64,000 nt of DNA from Chloroflexota bacterium (GTDB lineage Bacteria > Chloroflexota > Dehalococcoidia > DSTF01 > RBG-16-68-14): contig JAJCYW010000020.1 in the NCBI GenBank assembly GCA_029262675.1, forward strand, positions 62,001 through 126,000, in the 5' to 3' direction. A model generated the notes under the pieces. It was not told where the DNA came from. It did no database searches and saw only the letters and a program-made list of their open reading frames with translations. Position numbers and translations under genes: made by a program. Shown piece by piece: positions 40,132-49,300 of this stretch (its first letter is position 1; each line of letters starts with the position of its first letter).

Positions 40132-41394
40132 ATGACGGACGACAGCGCAGTGCTCGTAACAAACGATCCGGTCAATGCCAACCTGCAGCGGCTCTGGGCC
40201 GAGGCGCAGGCCGTGCGGCCCGACGTGCTGATGCACATGGCGTTCGTCAACACCTACGCGGTAGACGTCGGCGGCGGCCTGATGCTCATCGACCCCGGCC
40301 TGCGGGTGAACGGCGTTGCCGTGCGCGAGGCCGTGCGCGCCTGGAGCGACGCGCCGCTCCGCACGGCCGTCTACACGCACGGCCACTTCGACCATGCGTT
40401 TGGGCTCGGCCCCTGGCTTGATGCTGGAGAACAGCCCGAGATCGTCGCGCAGGAGAACTGCGTCGCCCGCTTCGATCGCTATCGGCTGACGAGCGGCCAC
40501 AACGCGCTGCTCAACCAGCGGCAGTTCAGCCTGCCGAAGCCTTATTTCCCCGATCGCTACGACTATCCGACGACGACGGTGCGCGAGAGTCTGACGCAGC
40601 GCGTCGGTGAGACGGAAGTTCGCTTCCACGCCGCGAAGGGTGAGACCGACGATGCGCTCTACGTCTGGCTTCCGGAGCGTGGTTACCTCTTCACGGGCGA
40701 CTTGATCATCTGGTCGGCGCCCAACTGCGGCAACCCGCAGAAGGTGCAGCGCTACCCGTTAGAGTGGGTGTCCGCTCTGGAAGAGATGGCGTCGCTGGAC
40801 GCCGAGTGGCTCTTCCCAGGCCACGGGCTTGTCGTTCAGGGCGGGCCCGGCATCCGCACGCTGCTCACGGAGACGGCCGCCTGGTTGCGGTCGATCGTCG
40901 ACCAGGTGTTGGAGCGGATGAACGCCGGCCAGGAGCCGGAGCAGATCTATCATGAGGTCGAGCCGGACCCGGAGCTATCGCAGCGGCCGTTCCTGCGGGT
41001 GAACTACGACCATCCGAAGTTCATCGTCCGCAACCTGCTGCGGCTCTGGGGCGGCTGGTGGAACGGCAACGCCGCCGATCTGCTCCCGGCTACGTGGCGG
41101 CAGCAGGGCGCCGAGATCGCGCAACTCGCCGGTGGCGTCGACGCGCTCGTTTCGCGCGGGCGGGAGCTACTGGATGCAGGAGATCTAGAGATGGCCTGCC
41201 ACGTGGCGGAGTGGGCGACGCGCGGCGAGCCGGAGAACACCTCGGCGCTGGAGCTGAAGCGCGACGCCTACGCCGCGCGACTGGACGCGGCGCGCGAGAC
41301 GATGACGCAGGGCATCTATCGCGCCGCGATGAACGACGCCGTCGTCGCGCTGGGCGGCGAGCCGGAGCAGCCGAACTGGAGGCCGGGGCTCTAA
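40132..41394 (+). CDS. Metallo-beta-lactamase-fold hydrolase with alkyl-sulfatase-type dimerisation region
   Basis: 420 residues from ATG 40132, with AGGAG at 40120-40124. The metal-binding HxHxDH is THGHFDHAFG near residues 81-90; further ligands are the Asp of LFTGDLIIW and the His of LFPGHGLVV. From about residue 285 the sequence RLWGGWWNGNAADLLPATWR and the helical repeat that follows match the dimerisation domain of SdsA1-type alkyl sulfatases, though the protein is shorter and lacks the terminal SCP-like domain. Hydrolysis of a sulfate or other ester is suggested by inference. Confidence 0.85.
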   Translation: MTDDSAVLVTNDPVNANLQRLWAEAQAVRPDVLMHMAFVNTYAVDVGGGLMLIDPGLRVNGVAVREAVRAWSDAPLRTAVYTHGHFDHAFGLGPWLDAGEQPEIVAQENCVARFDRYRLTSGHNALLNQRQFSLPKPYFPDRYDYPTTTVRESLTQRVGETEVRFHAAKGETDDALYVWLPERGYLFTGDLIIWSAPNCGNPQKVQRYPLEWVSALEEMASLDAEWLFPGHGLVVQGGPGIRTLLTETAAWLRSIVDQVLERMNAGQEPEQIYHEVEPDPELSQRPFLRVNYDHPKFIVRNLLRLWGGWWNGNAADLLPATWRQQGAEIAQLAGGVDALVSRGRELLDAGDLEMACHVAEWATRGEPENTSALELKRDAYAARLDAARETMTQGIYRAAMNDAVVALGGEPEQPNWRPGL

Positions 41395-41478
41395 CCACGC
41401 ATTCCACGCCGCGGTAACGCCGGCCGGCACGGTGGCCGCCGTCTCGCTATGCAGTCGAGGATGGGTCCAACGCGGGAC

Positions 41479-43713
41479 TTACTGACGCTCTGTGGACGCA
41501 GCGCCGTCGTCGCCCGAGTCAATCGAATCAGGGCGCTGACGAATGGCGCTGACGACGCCGCGCACCATCTCGAACTTGTTCAGAAGCTTGCTGAGTTGGT
41601 TGACGCCCTGCGTCTCCAGCGTCAGTGAGATCACTGTCGTACCGTCCTCGCGCTCCTTGGTGCGTACGGCGACCATGTTGACCTCTTCTTCGGCGATGAT
41701 GGTGCTGATGTCCCGCAGCAGCGCGACGCGGTCCCAGGCCTCAATCTGGACGGCGACGGGGTAGAGATCGCCGGTGCGGCCCCACTCGACCTCGACGAGG
41801 CGCTCCCGCTCGTCCTCGTGGAGGACGTTAAAGCAATCGCGACGGTGGATGGTGACACCGCGGCTGCGGGTGACGTAGCCGATGATCTTGTCGCCCGGCA
41901 CCGGGCTGCAGCAGCGGCCTAGTTGCGTCAGCAGGTCGCCGGTGCCGAACACCTGGATCGCCGACTTCGACAACTGCTTCGGTGCCAGCTGTTTTGCCGG
42001 CGTCAGCGGCGGCGGCTCCGGGCTCAGAAACCGCTCCAGCCGCTGCACGGTATGGTGGAGGCTGAGGCCGCCGAAACCAAGGGCGGCGTAGAGGTCGTCC
42101 AGCGTGTCGTGAGGCGACTGGCGCAACAGCTCGTCCTTGCACTCCGCTAGCGAGATTCCCAGGCGCCGCAGCTCCTTCTCCAGCTGTTCGCGCCCCTTAT
42201 CGATGTTCTCCGCTCGCTCCTGCTTGTGGAACCACTGCCGGATCTTCTGGCGCGCGTGGCTCGTCTTCACGTAGGCGAGGTTGCGATTCAGCCAGTCGCG
42301 TGAAGGTCCCTTCGAGCCGCGGCCGGTGACGACATCGACGACGTCGCCGTTCTGTAGCGGCTGGTTGAGGGCAACCAGACGGCCGTTGACTTTGGCGCCG
42401 ACGCAGTGGTGGCCGAGGTCCGTGTGGATGCGGTAGGCGAAATCGATCGACGTCGCGCCGGCGGGCAGGTCTTTGATCTCGCCCTTCGGCGTGTAGACGA
42501 AGACCTGGTCCTGAAAGACATCAGTCTTCAGCGCCTCGACGAACTCCTCCGCGTGTGAGATGTCGCGCTGCCACTCCAGCAGCCGGCGTAGCCAGGAGAG
42601 GCGCTCCTCGAACCGCACGTCCTTCGGGGTCCCTTCCTTGTAGCGCCAGTGCGCGGCGACGCCGTACTCCGCCAGTTCGTGCATCTCGTGCGTGCGGATC
42701 TGCACCTCCAGCGGCCGGTGGTCAACCGACATGACGGTCGTGTGCAGGGATTGGTACACGCCCTCGCGCGGACTGGCGATGTAGTCGTCGAACTCGCCCG
42801 CTATCGGCCGCCAGAGGCCGTGGACGATGCCGAGCACGGCGTAGCAGTCGGCCACCGTGTCGGCCAGGACCCGGAGGGCCAGCAGGTCGTAGATCTCATG
42901 GAACGTCTTGCCCTGGGCCGCGTACTTCCGCATCTTTTCGTAGACGCTGTAGATGTGCTTGGCGCGGCCCTGTACGCTCGCCGTGATCTTCTGATTCTCC
43001 AATTCGTCGACCAGGATCTTCTCCACCTTGGCCACATAGCGCTCCCGCGTCGTGCGCTTCGATGCGATGAGTTGCGAGATCTCCTGGTACTTGTCCGGAC
43101 TGAGGTACCGGAACGAAAGGTCCTCCAACTCCCACTTGATCTGCCAGATGCCGAGCCGGCTGGCCAACGGTGCGTAGATGTCCATTGTTTCTTGGGCGAC
43201 GCGGAGCTGTTTCTCCGGCTCCAGGTACTGGAGGGTGCGCATATTGTGCAGCCTGTCCGCCAGCTTAACGATCACGACGCGGACGTCCTCCGCCATGGCG
43301 AGGAACATCTTGCGGACGTTCTCGGCCTGGTGGGCGGCGTCGACGGTCTGCGGCTCCGGCGACTTCTTCGTGATCCGCTCCAGCTTCGTCGCGCCGTCGA
43401 CGAGCTGCGCCACGTCGGCGCCGAAGCGGCGCTTCAGCTCGTCGTTGGGCACGCCGCAGTCTTCCTGCACGTCGTGGAGCAGCGCGGCTGCGATGGCGAC
43501 GGCGTCGAGCTGGAGGTCGGCGATCGTGAACGCCGCATCCAGCGGGTGGATGATGTACGGTTCGCCGGACTTGCGAAACTGGCCGGCGTGGCTCGCTTCC
43601 GCGAAGTGGTAGGCGTCCTCGATGAGAGGGAGTTGGTCGGCAGGTACGTACGAGCGCGTCTCGTCTAGGAGCCGTCGCAACCCATCGCCCTGGTCCAGGT
43701 GTGTCATCGCCAT
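41479..43713 (-). CDS. relA: Bifunctional (p)ppGpp synthetase/hydrolase, RelA/SpoT family
   Basis: 744 residues, full length. The HD hydrolase domain has HAGQFRKSGEPYIIHPL and LLHDVQED near 77-84. The synthetase domain includes YQSLHTTVMSVDHRPLEVQI. A TGS domain (VFVYTPKGEIKDLPAGATSI, about 398 on) and a C-terminal ACT domain from about 640 follow. The intact HD motif indicates that it both makes and degrades (p)ppGpp, the stringent-response alarmone. The TRSRGVTIHRRDCFN segment is the usual zinc-finger-like region. It is divergent from hisS with a 135-nt gap, a common pairing. Confidence 0.97.
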   Translation of the reverse strand: MAMTHLDQGDGLRRLLDETRSYVPADQLPLIEDAYHFAEASHAGQFRKSGEPYIIHPLDAAFTIADLQLDAVAIAAALLHDVQEDCGVPNDELKRRFGADVAQLVDGATKLERITKKSPEPQTVDAAHQAENVRKMFLAMAEDVRVVIVKLADRLHNMRTLQYLEPEKQLRVAQETMDIYAPLASRLGIWQIKWELEDLSFRYLSPDKYQEISQLIASKRTTRERYVAKVEKILVDELENQKITASVQGRAKHIYSVYEKMRKYAAQGKTFHEIYDLLALRVLADTVADCYAVLGIVHGLWRPIAGEFDDYIASPREGVYQSLHTTVMSVDHRPLEVQIRTHEMHELAEYGVAAHWRYKEGTPKDVRFEERLSWLRRLLEWQRDISHAEEFVEALKTDVFQDQVFVYTPKGEIKDLPAGATSIDFAYRIHTDLGHHCVGAKVNGRLVALNQPLQNGDVVDVVTGRGSKGPSRDWLNRNLAYVKTSHARQKIRQWFHKQERAENIDKGREQLEKELRRLGISLAECKDELLRQSPHDTLDDLYAALGFGGLSLHHTVQRLERFLSPEPPPLTPAKQLAPKQLSKSAIQVFGTGDLLTQLGRCCSPVPGDKIIGYVTRSRGVTIHRRDCFNVLHEDERERLVEVEWGRTGDLYPVAVQIEAWDRVALLRDISTIIAEEEVNMVAVRTKEREDGTTVISLTLETQGVNQLSKLLNKFEMVRGVVSAIRQRPDSIDSGDDGAASTERQ

Positions 43714-43810
43714 CGCAGTTTCACTCTATCACAGTAGTTTTGGCACAGCGATTCTGATTTGAGCACCACAGTCGTGCATGTTGTAGGTATCGGCCCGGTA
43801 CGGTCTCACC

Positions 43811-43839
43811 TTGGCGGCGAACGGCGCCTCCGCTATGCT
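43811..43839 (+). promoter_or_regulatory. hisS promoter, leaderless arrangement
   Basis: TTGGCG (43811-43816), a 17-bp spacer and TATGCT (43834-43839) are followed 9 nt later by the hisS ATG at 43849. No ribosome-binding site lies between, so the mRNA should begin at or within a few bases of the start codon. Confidence 0.55.
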
Positions 43840-43848
43840 GGCGGCACA

Positions 43849-45132
43849 ATGACCGAAGATGAGGAGAAGGGGCAACGGCGCTTCCAGGCGCCGCGTGGCG
43901 CGAACGATGTGCTGCCGGAAGACGAGGCCTACTGGCGCTTCGTCCGGGAGACAGGCGAGCGTATCTGCCACAGCTTCGGCTACCGCCGCATCGATACGCC
44001 GGTGTTCGAGGACGCGCGACTCTTTCTCCGTGGGGCCGGTGAAGGCACCGATATCGTGGAGAAGGAAGTCTACATCTTCGAAGACCGCGGCGGCGACCGT
44101 CTCGCGCTGCGGCCGGAGGGTACGGCCAACGTCTGCCGCGCGTATCTGGAGCACGGCATGCAGTCGCTGCCGCAGCCCGTCCGCCTCTTCTACTTCTCAC
44201 CGGTGTTCCGCTACGACAGGCCGCAGGCCGGCCGCTACCGTCAGCACACGCAGATCGGCATCGAGGCGATCGGCGACGGATCGCCGCTCGTCGACGCCGA
44301 GACGATCGACGTGCTGTCCAGCTACTACGATGCGCTCGGCCTCAGCGGCCTGACGCTGCACCTGAACAGCATCGGCGATTCCAACTGCCGGCCGACGTAC
44401 GTGCAGTCGCTGCGCGACTACTACGAGGGGAAACTTGGCGGTGTCTGCGGCGACTGCAAAGTTCGGTTCGAGAAGAGCCCGCTGCGGATGCTGGACTGCA
44501 AAGAGCGGGGCTGCCGTCCACTGATTGAAGCCGCGCCGCTGATCAGCGACAGCCTCTGCGAGGACTGCGACCAGCACTTCACCGCACTCCAATCTCACCT
44601 TGCGGCGCTCGACATCGACTTTGTCCACAACCCGCGGCTGGTGCGCGGCCTGGACTACTACACGCGAACGGTCTTCGAGTTCATGCCGAAAGAAGAGGGC
44701 GCCCAGTCCGTGATCGGCGGCGGAGGCCGCTACGACGGCCTGATAGAGCTGCTCGGCGGCCGGTCGACGCCCGGCATCGGTTTCGGCTCCGGGCTGGAGC
44801 GGATCATCATCAACCTCAAGCGGCAGAACGCTCCGATACCTGAGATCGCCGCGCCGCGCGTCTACGTCGCCCACCTCTCGGAGGCCGCACAGGGCGCTGC
44901 GCTCGGGATCGCGCGAGAGTTGCGACGCGGTGACGTTGCGGCCGTCGTCGGTGGGGCGGGTCGCAGCCTAAAGGCGCAACTCCGTCACGCCGATGGGCTC
45001 GGTGCCCGCTACGCCGCGATTCTGGGCGACAAGGAACTGGCTAGCGGCGAGGTGACGCTGCGGGACATGGCGAATGGAGAGCAGCGGTCTGTCGCGAACG
45101 CCGACTTGGTGGCCGCCGCGAAGACCGGCTAG
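43849..45132 (+). CDS. hisS: Histidine--tRNA ligase
   Basis: 427 residues from ATG 43849. Class II synthetase motifs are visible: FQAPRGANDVLP at the start, motif 2 LFYFSPVFRYDRPQAGRYRQ with HTQIGIEAIG, the histidine-specific LVRGLDYYTRTVFEF and motif 3 GFGSGLERIII. The C-terminal anticodon-binding domain starts near RVYVAHLSEAAQG. A CxxC set (VCGDCKV, CEDCDQHF) inside the insertion domain may bind zinc. Its stop codon overlaps the stop of the convergent membrane-protein gene (shared CTAG). Confidence 0.98.
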   Translation: MTEDEEKGQRRFQAPRGANDVLPEDEAYWRFVRETGERICHSFGYRRIDTPVFEDARLFLRGAGEGTDIVEKEVYIFEDRGGDRLALRPEGTANVCRAYLEHGMQSLPQPVRLFYFSPVFRYDRPQAGRYRQHTQIGIEAIGDGSPLVDAETIDVLSSYYDALGLSGLTLHLNSIGDSNCRPTYVQSLRDYYEGKLGGVCGDCKVRFEKSPLRMLDCKERGCRPLIEAAPLISDSLCEDCDQHFTALQSHLAALDIDFVHNPRLVRGLDYYTRTVFEFMPKEEGAQSVIGGGGRYDGLIELLGGRSTPGIGFGSGLERIIINLKRQNAPIPEIAAPRVYVAHLSEAAQGAALGIARELRRGDVAAVVGGAGRSLKAQLRHADGLGARYAAILGDKELASGEVTLRDMANGEQRSVANADLVAAAKTG

Positions 45133-46643
45133 GGTTCGTCCAGCACGAACACACGGTCGCGAGGCGTCTCTAACGACATCGTCCAGCCGTCCGCCTGCGC
45201 CAGAGCAGATGATAGCTTCTCCGTCCTCTCGATCACGACCGTGTCCGCGCCCGAGTCTTCCAGCAACTCCTGCCAGCCCGGGTTGGCGTTGATGATCGCG
45301 CGGTAGTCGACGAAGCGCTCGCCGCCGTACATGTTGCTGCGGCCGTCGATATATACGTGGCCGTCAGGGAAGAGGCCGTGGATAAAGTACCCGCCCCACA
45401 TGTGTGACGTGTAGACGTTGGCGTTCGGCCGTTCGGCCTGCACCCAGGCCAGCGCCTGCGCGGGGTAGTACGTGCGGCCGTTCGTGTTGGCCTGGCGGCC
45501 GGTCTGCGCGCCGGGTAGCTGTGGTATTGCGATGACGACGGCCACCGCGACGACGGCCACCAACGCCCAGTTGACGAGCGATCGCGGCGTCGCCGGGCTC
45601 TTCGGTCTGCGGGACGCCAGGTCGCGAGCGGCGAGGCCGGCGGCCGGAAGGAACGCCAGCGCGAAGATCGGCTGGAAGCGGGCCGTCTGTAGCGCTAGTG
45701 CCGTAAAGACGATCGCCAACAGCGTGACGAAGCGGTCCTGGACGCGCCCGGCCAGCGTCAGGCCGATCAGCACTAGGATTCCCGCCAGCAGCGGTAGGTG
45801 TAGCGGCTGGCTGAAGTCGGGTGCGTCCAGCTCGCCGATGCCCTGAACGGCGACCTGGTTGCTGGTGAACGGGAGCACGTCCAACATCGAAAACAGCGGC
45901 GCCCAACCGTTTGGGTTGAGCAAGCTGGCACCGAAGCAGGCGGCGACGAACAGCCCGATGCCGCGAAGGTCGGTGTTGCGGTCGCCGCTCGCACGCAGCC
46001 AGAGGTGGGAGCTCGCCCAGAGACAGATGACGCCTAGTCCCATGACGTAGCCGAGGTGGAGGTTGGCCCAGAACGCGACGAGCGGCACGAGCGCCCAGGC
46101 CGGTCGGTTGCGTCCGATGAGTACGTTGAGGAACAAGGCGAACAGGAACCAGCTCAGCAGTTGCGGCCGCACCGTCCAGAACGGCGCGCTCATAAGCATG
46201 GCCAGGGCTATGAGGCCCAGCGCCACTGCACGCGGCGTGCCCAGGCGCAGCAGCAGGCGCTGCATGATCGCGAACGAGGCCAGCGTGACGGCGATGAAGC
46301 CGCCCAGCGTCCCCGCGTAGCCGGCCGACGACACGCTGCCGTAGATCAGCACCTCCGATAGCCACTGGTGGTTCAACAGCGATGCACCGGTGGCTGTGAA
46401 CGAGAACTCGTCGTGACGCGGGACCGAGAGCGTATCGATGATGCGCTCGCCGGTCGTCAGGTGCCACCAGTAGTCGGGATCTGTGAACGACGCGAAGCCG
46501 AAGCCGAAGAAGATTAGGTAGAGGGTGCATGTCATCAACCCGACGCCGTCCAGCGTAGGCAAGGTGAGCGCGACGTGTCTGCTGCGCGGGAGCGCAAGCG
46601 ATACCATCAGCCGTTCCGCCTCCAAGTACAGTATCGGCCTCAT
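45129..46643 (-). CDS. Polytopic membrane protein, possible GT-C-like glycosyltransferase
   Basis: 504 residues with about ten hydrophobic segments up to residue 385, then a soluble C-terminal domain of about 120 residues (RTYYPAQALAWVQAERPNAN, GGYFIHGLFPDGHVYIDGRS). Near the first membrane segment DPDYWWHLTTGERI provides an acidic pair in an outside loop, the arrangement used by GT-C glycosyltransferases. The donor and acceptor are unknown. ATG 46607 (MVSLALPRS), which has TTGGAGG upstream, is a good alternative start. It ends overlapping the hisS stop codon on the opposite strand. Confidence 0.78.
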   Translation of the reverse strand: MRPILYLEAERLMVSLALPRSRHVALTLPTLDGVGLMTCTLYLIFFGFGFASFTDPDYWWHLTTGERIIDTLSVPRHDEFSFTATGASLLNHQWLSEVLIYGSVSSAGYAGTLGGFIAVTLASFAIMQRLLLRLGTPRAVALGLIALAMLMSAPFWTVRPQLLSWFLFALFLNVLIGRNRPAWALVPLVAFWANLHLGYVMGLGVICLWASSHLWLRASGDRNTDLRGIGLFVAACFGASLLNPNGWAPLFSMLDVLPFTSNQVAVQGIGELDAPDFSQPLHLPLLAGILVLIGLTLAGRVQDRFVTLLAIVFTALALQTARFQPIFALAFLPAAGLAARDLASRRPKSPATPRSLVNWALVAVVAVAVVIAIPQLPGAQTGRQANTNGRTYYPAQALAWVQAERPNANVYTSHMWGGYFIHGLFPDGHVYIDGRSNMYGGERFVDYRAIINANPGWQELLEDSGADTVVIERTEKLSSALAQADGWTMSLETPRDRVFVLDEP

Positions 46644-46715
46644 TTGGAGGGTCGCTCAGCCCCGCCGGTGCCAGGACATGGGTTTGCGGCCGCGGCGGCT
46701 GCGGAAGGTGTTTGT

Positions 46716-46994
46716 CTAGAAGCGAACGTCGAAGCTGTCGAATTCGCCCGTAGCGCTCTGCCACCCGACGTGGACGCTTTCGACACGGGCGTGGGACGGG
46801 CCTTCGCGGAGGTCGGTCTCTAACTCGCGCAGAGTGGCTTCGTCGCCTTCGGCGACCACCTCGACCGTCGCTCCGTCCGCGCCGTTGCGCACCCAGCCGG
46901 TGAGGCCGAGCGCTTCGGCGTTGCCAGTGACGAAGTAGCGGAAGCCTACCATCTGGACGCGGCCGTGGACGGTGGCCTGGAGGCGTCTGTGCAT
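46716..46994 (-). CDS. acyP: Acylphosphatase
   Basis: 92 residues from ATG 46994. The phosphate-binding loop reads GRVQMVGFRYFV, with the catalytic Arg; the usual GRVQGVGFR has Gly where Met stands here. The catalytic Asn is in GWVRNGADG near residue 39, and DGATVEVVAEGDE continues the fold. The enzyme hydrolyses carboxyl-phosphate bonds of acylphosphates in the cytoplasm. It is the last gene of the minus-strand run aroC...aroKB-small protein-acyP, 22 nt after the small membrane protein. The Met substitution could affect activity. Confidence 0.92.
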   Translation of the reverse strand: MHRRLQATVHGRVQMVGFRYFVTGNAEALGLTGWVRNGADGATVEVVAEGDEATLRELETDLREGPSHARVESVHVGWQSATGEFDSFDVRF

Positions 46995-47016
46995 CGGCAA
47001 GAGGCTGCTCGCGCGG

Positions 47017-47193
47017 CTAGTACCGGTGAAAGACGGGTAGAATCATCGCCTGCCCGGCCAGAAACGCGAGTACCGAGATGACGAAGATCGCTACGGTTGC
47101 CCAAAGCAGTCCGCGTGTCAGCCGTTGGCCGGGCTGCCCCAACTCGCGTTTTCGCAACCGTGTCTCCTGCTCAAGTAACGACATACGGTCCAT
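47017..47193 (-). CDS. Small single-span membrane protein, unknown function
   Basis: A 58-residue reading frame beginning MDRMSLLEQETRLRKREL. Its ATG overlaps the TGA of aroKB by one base (TGATG), and GGAGG lies 10 nt upstream within aroKB. A charged N-terminal half is followed by one hydrophobic helix, LLWATVAIFVISVLAFLAG (about residues 30-48), and a short C-tail ending VFHRY. Coupling to aroKB and 22-nt spacing to acyP argue that it is real. I do not recognise it. Orientation would place the basic N-terminus inside. Confidence 0.68.
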   Translation of the reverse strand: MDRMSLLEQETRLRKRELGQPGQRLTRGLLWATVAIFVISVLAFLAGQAMILPVFHRY

Positions 47194-48860
47194 CACGACA
47201 ACACCTCCGTCACAACATCGCGAACCAGATCAGCAGGCACGTCCGCCCGCTGCACCGCCTGGCCGAAGTCCTCCAAGAGCACCCAGTTGACGGCTCCGTC
47301 CGCCACCTTCTTGTCCAGTGTTATGGCGGCGAGGACGTCGTCGACGCTGAGGCCCGCTGTGCTTGTGGGCAGGCCGTAGCGCTCGAAGACTGCCCGCTGC
47401 CGTTCGACGAGCTGCGGCGGTGTCAGCTCCATGCGACGGCCTATCTCCGCGGCGGCCATCATGCCGATCGCGTCCGCCGCGCCGTGACCGATCTTGTATC
47501 CGCTGACGGCTTCGATTGCGTGGCCGACCGTATGGCCGTAGTTCAGGATCGCGCGCCTGCCGCTGTCGCGTTCGTCCTCCGCGACGATGGCCGCCTTGAT
47601 CGCGACGTTGCGGCGGACGATATCGACGGTCAGCGCCGGCTCCACGGCGAGCAGCTCGCCGGCGTGCGCTTCGAGGTCGTCCAGCAGCGCGGGATCGAGG
47701 ATCAACGCGTGCTTGATCGCCTCGGCGCTGCCTTCCGCCAGCAGCCGGCGCGGCAGCGTCTTCAGCGTCGAGACGTCGGCGACGACGAGGCGCGGCTGGT
47801 AGAACGCGCCGATCAGGTTCTTGCCGTCCTTGTGGTCGACGGCGACCTTGCCGCCAATCGATGCGTCGACCATCGACAGCAGCGACGTCGGCGCCTGTAC
47901 GAGCGGCAGGCCGCGTAGATAGGTCGCCGCGACGAAACCTGCGAGGTCGCCGATGACGCCCCCGCCCAGCGCGACGATGGCCGTGCCGCGCTCGGCTCGC
48001 TTCTCGACGAGCCAGTCGTAGACCGTGGCCGCCGTCTCCAGTCGCTTGTGCTGCTCGCCCGCCGGTATCGCGAAGGCGTCGGTCGTGAAGCCGGCGGCCT
48101 GCAGCGAACGCAGCACGCGCTCGCCGTGGCGCGGCAGCACGTCGCTGTCGCTGACCACGAAGGCAGCGTCGGAGAGTCCAGAGTCGCGAATCAGTTCGCC
48201 GATTCCATCGAGCAGCCCCCAGCCGACGTGCGCCGCATAGCGTCGCGATAGTGCTTCGACCATGACTGGCGCGTCGTTTGGCGGCTGCGCGTGTTCTTCC
48301 GGCAGCAGCAGCCGCTCGGCACAGCGGGTGGTCGCGGAGGCTTCGCGTACTAGCGCCGCGATGCGTTCCGCCGCCTGGCGCGCGTCGAGGCCATCAACGT
48401 CAATCGTGATGTCGGCGAGGGCGTAGTAATCGTAACGTTCTGACATCAGTTGTTCGAGCCGCTCGACTGGATCGTTATCGCCGTTGAGCAACGGGCGTTC
48501 GTCTCCCGTGTCGCGCAGCCGCGCCGCCAGCGTCTCCGGCCGCGCCTGCAGCCAGACGACGCAGCTATTCTGCGCCATCGCACGGCGGGTGTCGGCGTCG
48601 ATGACCGCGCCGCCGCCGGTGGCGACGACAACATTGTCGAGCGCGGCCGCGCCTGCTAGCTCCTTGCGCTCCAGCGCTCGGAACGCCTCCTCGCCGTCGC
48701 TTGCGAAGATCTCTGCGATCGAGCGGCCCTCCGCGCCTTCGATCTGCGCGTCGGTGTCGATTGCCTGCCAGCCGAGCGACTCCGCGACGAGCCGCGCCAC
48801 GGTCGACTTGCCGCTGCCTGATAGGCCGACGAGATAGATGCGCTTCGCCATGGCACTCAT
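47193..48860 (-). CDS. aroKB: Fused shikimate kinase / 3-dehydroquinate synthase
   Basis: 555 residues in two parts. Residues 1-175 are shikimate kinase: Walker A GLSGSGKS (13-20), DTDAQIE and VVATGGGAVID. Residues 200-555 are 3-dehydroquinate synthase: IPAGEQHKRLETAATVYDWL, IVALGGGVIGDLAGFVAATY, APTSLLSMVDASIGGK and metal ligands in EAIKHALI and NYGHTVGHAIEAV. The two catalyse steps 5 and 2 of the shikimate pathway. It overlaps the upstream GNAT gene by ATGA and shares a strand with aroC and aroE nearby, a shikimate gene set. Both halves look intact. Confidence 0.96.
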   Translation of the reverse strand: MSAMAKRIYLVGLSGSGKSTVARLVAESLGWQAIDTDAQIEGAEGRSIAEIFASDGEEAFRALERKELAGAAALDNVVVATGGGAVIDADTRRAMAQNSCVVWLQARPETLAARLRDTGDERPLLNGDNDPVERLEQLMSERYDYYALADITIDVDGLDARQAAERIAALVREASATTRCAERLLLPEEHAQPPNDAPVMVEALSRRYAAHVGWGLLDGIGELIRDSGLSDAAFVVSDSDVLPRHGERVLRSLQAAGFTTDAFAIPAGEQHKRLETAATVYDWLVEKRAERGTAIVALGGGVIGDLAGFVAATYLRGLPLVQAPTSLLSMVDASIGGKVAVDHKDGKNLIGAFYQPRLVVADVSTLKTLPRRLLAEGSAEAIKHALILDPALLDDLEAHAGELLAVEPALTVDIVRRNVAIKAAIVAEDERDSGRRAILNYGHTVGHAIEAVSGYKIGHGAADAIGMMAAAEIGRRMELTPPQLVERQRAVFERYGLPTSTAGLSVDDVLAAITLDKKVADGAVNWVLLEDFGQAVQRADVPADLVRDVVTEVLS

Positions 48861-49300
48861 GACCGCGCCGCTTGCGCGTAAGCGTTCCGGTTGGGTCGTT
48901 CCATCCAGCGTGGCCCATCTGCCAGCGGGATGAAGCCGTATTGGGCGTAGAGGCCGTGGGCGTCACGCGTGCCCAGCATCCAGCGGCGCAGCCCGCGCAG
49001 GCGCGGATGCTCGACCATGGTATGGATCAGTAGTTTGGAGAGGCCGTGCCCGCGGTGGTCCTCTTCGATGTAGACGTCCGCGAGGTAGGCGAACGTGACG
49101 TAATCCGTGATTGCCCGCGCGAAGCCCACCTGCTCATCGCCGCGATAGACGCCGAACGGCAATGAGCTCTCGATGGCTTCGACGAGGCGCTCGCGGCTGA
49201 TGCCCTCTGACCAATAGCTGCTGGTGAGGAACGCGTGGACGGCGTCCACGTCGAGCAGCGCGCGGTCGGTGCTGATGGTGTACTCGTTCTGGGAGGCCAT
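48857..49300 (-). CDS. GNAT family N-acetyltransferase
   Basis: 147 residues from ATG 49300; a GTG at 49303 is equally placed for coupling to the upstream gene. Short GNAT fold with motif A YLADVYIEEDHRGHGLSKLL near 74-93, in which RGHGLS forms the acetyl-CoA loop, and RDAHGLYAQYGFIPL as motif B. The N-terminal LTSSYWSEGISRERLVEAIE segment is shared with a conserved bacterial group of unknown substrate. It overlaps both the amidohydrolase (upstream) and aroKB (downstream), so it is part of the same operon. Confidence 0.88.
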   Translation of the reverse strand: MASQNEYTISTDRALLDVDAVHAFLTSSYWSEGISRERLVEAIESSLPFGVYRGDEQVGFARAITDYVTFAYLADVYIEEDHRGHGLSKLLIHTMVEHPRLRGLRRWMLGTRDAHGLYAQYGFIPLADGPRWMERPNRNAYAQAARS

